Shown: one piece after another, positions 21,674 to 25,205 of the stretch
Position numbering within the stretch: the first letter of the stretch is position 1
How the letters are laid out: each line of letters starts with the position of its first letter
Source of the DNA: a virus
Direction: 5' to 3' (one strand)
Length of the DNA stretch: 25,205 bases
IMG/VR virus record: IMGVR_UViG_3300042563_000746
Coordinates: 1 to 25,205 of that record
The notes under the pieces: model-generated
Databases searched by the model: none
Seen by the model: the letters and a program-made list of their open reading frames with translations, nothing else
What the model was told of the DNA's origin: nothing
Made by a program: the position numbers and the translations under genes

Positions 21674-22357
21674 ATGTCATTTAATAAAACAAAAACAGAT
21701 CCTGAATTGGGACTACAAGTACACGAATATCTAGTTAAAATGGGAGTTGAGACTCCCACTAATCCTAATGGATTAAATCGTACTGATAAGATTGAAATCA
21801 TTGAAACTCATATGAAGAAAATCATGGAGACTCTAGGATTAGACTTATCCGATGATAGTTTAACAGAAACTCCAAAGCGTGTTGCTAAAATGTATGTCAA
21901 TGAAATATTTTGGGGGCTTGATTATGAATCATTCCCAAAATGTACAACAGTTGATAACAAGATGAAATACAACGAAATGGTTGTAGAACGAAATGTTAAT
22001 GTTCAAAGCAATTGCGAACATCATTTTGTAATCATTGATGGTCTTGCTACAGTTGGATATGTTCCCAAAGATAAAGTATTGGGCCTAAGTAAAATCAATA
22101 GAATTGTAGAGTATTTTAGTAAGCGTCCTCAAATTCAAGAACGATTGACTGAACAGATTTTCCATACATTACAATTCATTCTAGATACAGAAGATGTTGC
22201 GGTAATGATTGATGCTAGACATTACTGTGTAGCCTCCCGTGGGGTAGAGGATACAGGTAGTTCTACTGTTACTACACGATTGGGTGGTGGATTCAAAACT
22301 GACATGGCCGCCCGTAATGAATTCTATCAAATAGCTAGACAAGGTTGTGCAAGATGA
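21674..22357 (+). CDS. folE: GTP cyclohydrolase I
   Basis: A 227-residue enzyme converting GTP to 7,8-dihydroneopterin triphosphate, the first step of 7-deazaguanine synthesis. TETPKRVAKMY (64-74) is the family N-terminal motif; SNCEHHFVIIDG has C114 and H117, and ARHYCVASRGVED has H183 and C185, so the zinc ligands Cys-His-Cys and the catalytic His are present. GLSKINRIVEYFSKRPQIQERLTEQI is nearly a textbook FolE core. Length matches bacterial enzymes. AAGGAAGG precedes the ATG. The stop overlaps a 47-codon gene by four bases, which in turn overlaps queD, so the three are translationally coupled. In a phage with dpdA this enzyme supplies pterin for DNA modification more likely than for folate. 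Confidence 0.96.
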   Translation: MSFNKTKTDPELGLQVHEYLVKMGVETPTNPNGLNRTDKIEIIETHMKKIMETLGLDLSDDSLTETPKRVAKMYVNEIFWGLDYESFPKCTTVDNKMKYNEMVVERNVNVQSNCEHHFVIIDGLATVGYVPKDKVLGLSKINRIVEYFSKRPQIQERLTEQIFHTLQFILDTEDVAVMIDARHYCVASRGVEDTGSSTVTTRLGGGFKTDMAARNEFYQIARQGCAR

Positions 22358-22497
22358 TTAATATCCTACTTATAATAATTATTATTGCAATTATCATCGC
22401 TATTATTAGATTGACTCCAGTGAGTAAAAAATCTATGTATTGCACTGGTAATTGTGAACAAGGTCGTAAATGTGACTGTAAGCAGGATACATTATGA
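22354..22497 (+). CDS. 47-residue membrane peptide with four-cysteine tail
   Basis: A short gene linked at both ends by ATGA overlaps, to folE at its start and to queD at its stop. The product has one hydrophobic helix (residues about 4-18, nearly all Ile/Leu/Ala), a short basic link, then YCTGNCEQGRKCDC, with four Cys in the pattern C-x3-C-x5-C-x-C that could bind zinc or an iron-sulfur centre. The exact double coupling is strong evidence that it is translated. I do not recognise a function. Possibilities are a metal-binding membrane peptide serving the metal-dependent FolE/QueD/QueE enzymes, or an unrelated exclusion or takeover peptide. Confidence 0.75.
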   Translation: MINILLIIIIIAIIIAIIRLTPVSKKSMYCTGNCEQGRKCDCKQDTL

Positions 22498-22970
22498 AAT
22501 ACCTATCAACTAAAGAGTATTCAAACATTGCCCCAGTAGCATATAGACAATGGCGGGCCGATAGTCATTGCAATAAAATTCACGGATATGCGCTATCATT
22601 TAAGTTTGAATTTGAATGTGATGAACTTGATGTAAGAAACTGGGCAATGGATTATGGTGGTCTTAAACCACTCAAATCCTTCCTTAAAGAACATTTTGAT
22701 CATGTGTTACTATTAGCTCAAGATGATCCTAACTATGCTGATATCAAACGATTAGGTGATCTAGGATTAGCCAAAATAACCGAAGTTGAAAAGACAGGGT
22801 GTGAAGGCTTGGCTGATTACCTTTACAAGTATGTGAATGGAATCTTTCTTCCTGACTATGGTAAATCAGAAGCTGATAGATTGTGGTGTTGCAAAGTAGA
22901 AGTAAGAGAAACTCCTAGCAATATGGCAATGCGTATGGGACATAGAGAAGACAACGAAGAGTTGTTTTAA
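22494..22970 (+). CDS. queD: QueD-like 6-carboxy-tetrahydropterin synthase with altered zinc site
   Basis: A 158-residue T-fold protein, longer than usual QueD (about 120). QueD turns dihydroneopterin triphosphate into 6-carboxy-tetrahydropterin. Retained: the catalytic Cys and its spacing C26-x3-H30-G, the FDH pair (D69, H70) and the VRET segment with E139. Changed: the third zinc His of the usual HGH is Tyr (H30-G-Y32), and the usual AAHR near the N-terminus reads VAYR (Y17), so two of three expected zinc His appear to be Tyr. H25, next to the catalytic Cys, could compensate. An insert of about 25 residues lies at about 80-104. Its place behind folE supports pathway membership, but altered chemistry is possible. 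Confidence 0.8.
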   Translation: MKYLSTKEYSNIAPVAYRQWRADSHCNKIHGYALSFKFEFECDELDVRNWAMDYGGLKPLKSFLKEHFDHVLLLAQDDPNYADIKRLGDLGLAKITEVEKTGCEGLADYLYKYVNGIFLPDYGKSEADRLWCCKVEVRETPSNMAMRMGHREDNEELF

Positions 22971-22971
22971 C

Positions 22972-23000
22972 TTGCATTTCCTATGTAATCATGATATAAT
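22972..23000 (+). promoter_or_regulatory. Sigma70 promoter with long palindrome around the -10 box
   Basis: TTGCAT at 22972-22977, 17-base spacer, TATAAT at 22995-23000. The -10 box lies in the 8-base centre of a perfect 9-bp inverted repeat: TGTAATCAT at 22984-22992 and ATGATTACA at 23001-23009. This looks like an operator for a dimeric repressor. It drives mazG-like, queE and the 24172 gene. Confidence 0.85.
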
Positions 23001-23026
23001 ATGATTACACCACCGTGAGGTACATA

Positions 23027-23299
23027 ATGAATAAACAAACCCAAGAAGTAATGTCAATTCTGGCAGAAGAATGTGCTGAAGTTATTCAAGCTATTTCTAA
23101 GTGCCAACGATTTGGTATTGACAATTTAAAGCCTGGTAAACCAAAAACTAACAGAGAACATCTTGAAGAAGAGATTGGTGATCTATTGGCTATGGTAGAT
23201 ATCCTACATGAATTAGACATTGTTTCATGGACTAATCTTGATGAGGCCAAGGACGCTAAGATTGAAAAATTGAAGAAGTGGTCAACAATTTATGAGTAA
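23027..23299 (+). CDS. MazG-like NTP pyrophosphohydrolase
   Basis: A 90-residue all-alpha NTP-PPase. EECAEVIQAISKCQRFG (E14, E15, E18) and HLEEEIGDLLAMVDIL supply the ExxE and ExxD Mg-binding motifs of the MazG fold. Such enzymes hydrolyse nucleoside triphosphates to monophosphate and pyrophosphate. I chose ATG 23027 because GTGAGG at 23015 is its ribosome site. It overlaps queE by 8 bases. It could clean up non-canonical nucleotides, alter the host nucleotide or alarmone pool, or favour modified DNA synthesis; its coupling to queE hints at the last, without proof. Confidence 0.85.
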   Translation: MNKQTQEVMSILAEECAEVIQAISKCQRFGIDNLKPGKPKTNREHLEEEIGDLLAMVDILHELDIVSWTNLDEAKDAKIEKLKKWSTIYE

Positions 23300-24158
23300 A
23301 ATTAAAGTAAGCGAACTGTTTTATAGTATCCAAGGAGAAGGCCGTTTCATGGGAGTACCAAGTGTATTCCTAAGAACTTTTGGATGCAATTTCACTTGTG
23401 GTGGATTTGGTATGCCTCGCGGTGAATTAAGTCAAGAGCGTATCAAAGTTGCCGCATTAGATGCCTTCGGTCCATACTCTAATTACAAAGAACTACCACT
23501 TGTGAGTACAGGTTGTGACAGTTATGCATCCTGGGATCCTGCATTCAAGCATCTTAGTCCTATGCTTGACACTAACACTATTGCTGATAGCATTTGTGAA
23601 ATGTTGCCCTTCAAGGAGTGGCGTGATGAACATTTAGTTATCACGGGTGGAGAACCATTATTGGGGTGGCAACGGGCTTACCCAGATTTGATTGAGCATC
23701 CAAAGATGAGTGGGCTAAATGAAATTACATTTGAGACTAATGGAACTCAGCCGTTAACTGACGAATTTACCAAGTACCTACAGACATGGAATCAACGCCA
23801 ATATCCGCATGGTCCTGGTGGAGAAATTACATTTTCAGTCAGTCCTAAACTACCCTGTAGTGGTGAGAAATGGGAAGATGCTATCTGTACTGACATTGTA
23901 CGCAGTTATGAAAATATTGGATATGCTTATCTAAAATTTGTAGTTGCTACTGAAGAAGATGCACAAGATGCCTTGAAGGCTACTGCTGAATACAGAGCCG
24001 CAGGGTTTAAAGGTCCTGTTTATCTAATGCCAGTTGGAGGTACATCAGACTCATACTTCATGAATAATCGTTCAGTTGCAGAACTGGCTATGAAAAATGG
24101 ATTAAGATACAGTGCTAGACTTCAGGTCGATCTTTGGAAAAATAACTGGGGTACTTAA
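23292..24158 (+). CDS. queE: QueE 7-carboxy-7-deazaguanine synthase (radical SAM) with unusual Cys spacing
   Basis: A 288-residue enzyme that rearranges 6-carboxy-tetrahydropterin to 7-carboxy-7-deazaguanine (CDG) using SAM and a 4Fe-4S cluster. LFYSIQGEGRFMGVPSVFLRT (the last residue at 29 precedes the cluster) is the QueE signature, TGGEPLL the SAM-binding loop, and FETNGTQ and SVSPKL later family motifs. Cysteines are C32 and C36 (C-x3-C), but the residue at the normal third position is F39. The GCDSYASW segment that normally carries the third Cys appears at C75, so the motif is C-x3-C-x38-C with a long insert. It overlaps mazG-like by 8 bases. The enzyme class is firm from the flanking motifs; whether the distant Cys completes the cluster is inferred. 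Confidence 0.92.
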   Translation: MSKIKVSELFYSIQGEGRFMGVPSVFLRTFGCNFTCGGFGMPRGELSQERIKVAALDAFGPYSNYKELPLVSTGCDSYASWDPAFKHLSPMLDTNTIADSICEMLPFKEWRDEHLVITGGEPLLGWQRAYPDLIEHPKMSGLNEITFETNGTQPLTDEFTKYLQTWNQRQYPHGPGGEITFSVSPKLPCSGEKWEDAICTDIVRSYENIGYAYLKFVVATEEDAQDALKATAEYRAAGFKGPVYLMPVGGTSDSYFMNNRSVAELAMKNGLRYSARLQVDLWKNNWGT

Positions 24159-24171
24159 ACAAAGGAAACAT

Positions 24172-24564
24172 ATGTTCAATAAATTAAAAAATCTTTTTTC
24201 ATCAGCCAAGCCTGTCTCTGATGTAGATAAAATTGTTCCTGTATTTGATGTGAGTTCAACGGAAAAGAGTCCTAAAGAAAGGGCCGAGGAATTGGGTGAA
24301 CCTTGGGTTTCCGTGACTGCTGTTGATTTAGATCCTGACAATATTGGCAATGGAAGCCTAACTCTTGATTGGAACGACAAGTTTATCACAAACTTAGTTC
24401 GTGCTGGCTATCAAGGGAAGACAGATCAGGCGCTGGTTGATTTTTGGTTCCAGACAATCTGCAGGAACATTTTGGCTGAGACCTATGAACAAGAGCAAGC
24501 TGATCCAGATAATAGACATATAAACAAACGAGATTTAGGATCAGGCCGATCGGAAATAAGTTAA
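24172..24564 (+). CDS. Conserved-looking hypothetical phage protein
   Basis: A 130-residue protein. I chose ATG 24172, behind AAAGGAAA and 13 bases after the queE stop; the frame opens upstream inside queE, but that part is a shadow. The N-terminus MFNKLKNLFSS is amphipathic and could touch membrane or another protein. The core GEPWVSVTAVDLDPDNIGNG, SLTLDWNDKFITNLVRAGYQG and ALVDFWFQTICRNILAETYEQ looks like a compact alpha/beta domain. I recall similar proteins in T4-like phages but know no function. The tail is polar and probably disordered. It is last in the mazG/queE unit. Confidence 0.75.
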   Translation: MFNKLKNLFSSAKPVSDVDKIVPVFDVSSTEKSPKERAEELGEPWVSVTAVDLDPDNIGNGSLTLDWNDKFITNLVRAGYQGKTDQALVDFWFQTICRNILAETYEQEQADPDNRHINKRDLGSGRSEIS

Positions 24565-24580
24565 ATTTCAAGAGGCTGTT

Positions 24581-24596
24581 GTTGTACAAATACAAC
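24581..24596 (+). other. Small intergenic hairpin
   Basis: GTTGTA (24581-24586) and TACAAC (24591-24596) pair around the loop CAAA, extendable by two G-T pairs. There is no immediate T tract; a short T run lies 18 bases further, just before the next promoter. It is possibly a weak transcript end behind the queE unit. Confidence 0.35.
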
Positions 24597-24621
24597 GGAC
24601 TCAATTGAATTGCTTTTTATC

Positions 24622-24649
24622 TTGACAACCTCCACAAAGGCTGTATAAT
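24622..24649 (+). promoter_or_regulatory. Sigma70 promoter, both boxes perfect
   Basis: TTGACA at 24622-24627 and TATAAT at 24644-24649 match consensus fully, with a 16-base spacer. It drives the helicase-like gene at 24682, with a leader of about 25 bases carrying GAAAGAGA as ribosome site. Confidence 0.88.
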
Positions 24650-24681
24650 TCAGACTTCACCAACCAACTGAAAGAGACATC

Positions 24682-25205
24682 ATGTCTTCACCAAATAGCT
24701 ATATCTATGATTTTTCTAAGAAAAAGCAAACGTTAACTATTAATCAGCAGCAATATATTATGCAGGGTATAACTACTGTTATTAAACAAAATATGTTAGT
24801 TCGTACTGGCAAGTTCAATATCTTAAAGGCTCCTACTGGTAGTGGCAAAACTACTACACTAGCCTACAATCTGCTGCCGAGTATCATTCGTGATTTTTCA
24901 ATGATAAAACGGTTTTTAATACTTGCCCCGCAGTCAGAGACAACGGATTCATTACATAAGATAATTCGGGAAGAACTTGACGGTTATATCATTGACGGCC
25001 GAGAAGTCATTGTGTATGATGATGATGATTACCGATCATTTTTGGCTGAAAAAGCTAAACGACCCCGCCACACTAAGCTTCTTGGAGATGTGCAGATTTT
25101 CGTATTCACCACTCAATATGCGTATAATCTGTTTATGAACTCTACTCTACCTAAGGTAGATATACTTTTCATTGACGAAGCTGGATATGGGGTGAGTTGT
25201 CCAGG
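24682..25205 (+). CDS. SF2 DEAD/DEAH-type helicase or ATPase, N-terminal part
   Basis: The gene runs off the right edge; 174 codons are visible. APTGSGKT (residues 50-57) is the Walker A motif, FLILAPQSETTDSL fits motif Ia, VFTTQYAYNLF fits motif Ic, and DILFIDEAG near the end is the Walker B/DExx motif, here DEAG. The order and spacing are those of superfamily 2 helicases and type III-restriction-like ATPases, e.g. the T4 UvsW class. It unwinds or translocates on nucleic acid using ATP. The C-terminal RecA-like domain lies outside the window, so the subfamily stays open. The strong early promoter fits a replication or recombination role. Confidence 0.85.
   Translation, partial: MSSPNSYIYDFSKKKQTLTINQQQYIMQGITTVIKQNMLVRTGKFNILKAPTGSGKTTTLAYNLLPSIIRDFSMIKRFLILAPQSETTDSLHKIIREELDGYIIDGREVIVYDDDDYRSFLAEKAKRPRHTKLLGDVQIFVFTTQYAYNLFMNSTLPKVDILFIDEAGYGVSCP

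Noticed and set aside
24581-24618. Rho-independent terminator behind the 24172 gene
   Set aside because: The hairpin is followed by mixed sequence and the T run starts only 18 bases later, so it is recorded as a plain hairpin.

Overview
The window is a piece of an AT-rich, tightly packed genome of a tailed dsDNA phage of the T4-like (large myovirus) type. The T4-like reading rests on a family B DNA polymerase with T4 gp43-like length and motifs, a gp45-like sliding clamp, a DsbA-like late-transcription accessory protein, TATAAATA late-promoter boxes, a free-standing GIY-YIG endonuclease next to the polymerase, and long fibre/adhesin genes. All genes but one run on the + strand and many overlap by 1 to 10 bases. 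Near-consensus sigma70 promoters (TTGACW-N16/17-TATAAT) suggest that early genes are read by a proteobacterial-type host RNA polymerase. No tRNA, CRISPR array or insertion sequence was found.

Layout. 1-2205: the end of a ClpA-like ATPase, an unknown protein, a GT-A glycosyltransferase-like protein, a terminator and a small unknown protein. 2239-6382: a late block of four virion-associated candidates. Three of them begin with a short peptide resembling the T4 capsid-targeting sequence ending in (L/I)xE; the first is an NMNAT/cytidylyltransferase-like enzyme and the third a 647-residue protein with repeated (V/I)xEG motifs. 6396-8498: a small protein, a fibre and a glycine-rich tip adhesin. 8499-8877: a hairpin-rich stretch and the only minus-strand gene. 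8878-13228: an unknown protein, DsbA-like protein, homing endonuclease and DNA polymerase. 13305-15505: sliding clamp and DpdA-type transglycosylase, overlapping by 4 bases. 15532-18628: two collagen-like fibre/adhesin cassettes. 18689-21605: small unknown genes and a GT-B glycosyltransferase. 21674-24564: FolE, a 47-residue Cys-rich membrane peptide, a QueD-like protein, a MazG-like protein, QueE and an unknown protein. From 24682: the start of an SF2 helicase-like protein.

The central system is 7-deazaguanine DNA modification. FolE, QueD-like and QueE would convert GTP to 7-carboxy-7-deazaguanine, and DpdA would exchange DNA guanine for a 7-deazaguanine base. QueC is not in the window, so the final base is open. 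Three details stand out. DpdA is coupled to the sliding clamp and ends in a tail resembling the polymerase clamp-binding motif. QueE has its third cluster cysteine 38 residues beyond the second. The QueD-like protein has Tyr where two zinc His are expected. The fibre region shows three fibre-then-adhesin pairs, two of them obvious tandem paralogues with in-frame DNA repeats. All functional names come from reading motifs by eye; no database search was run.
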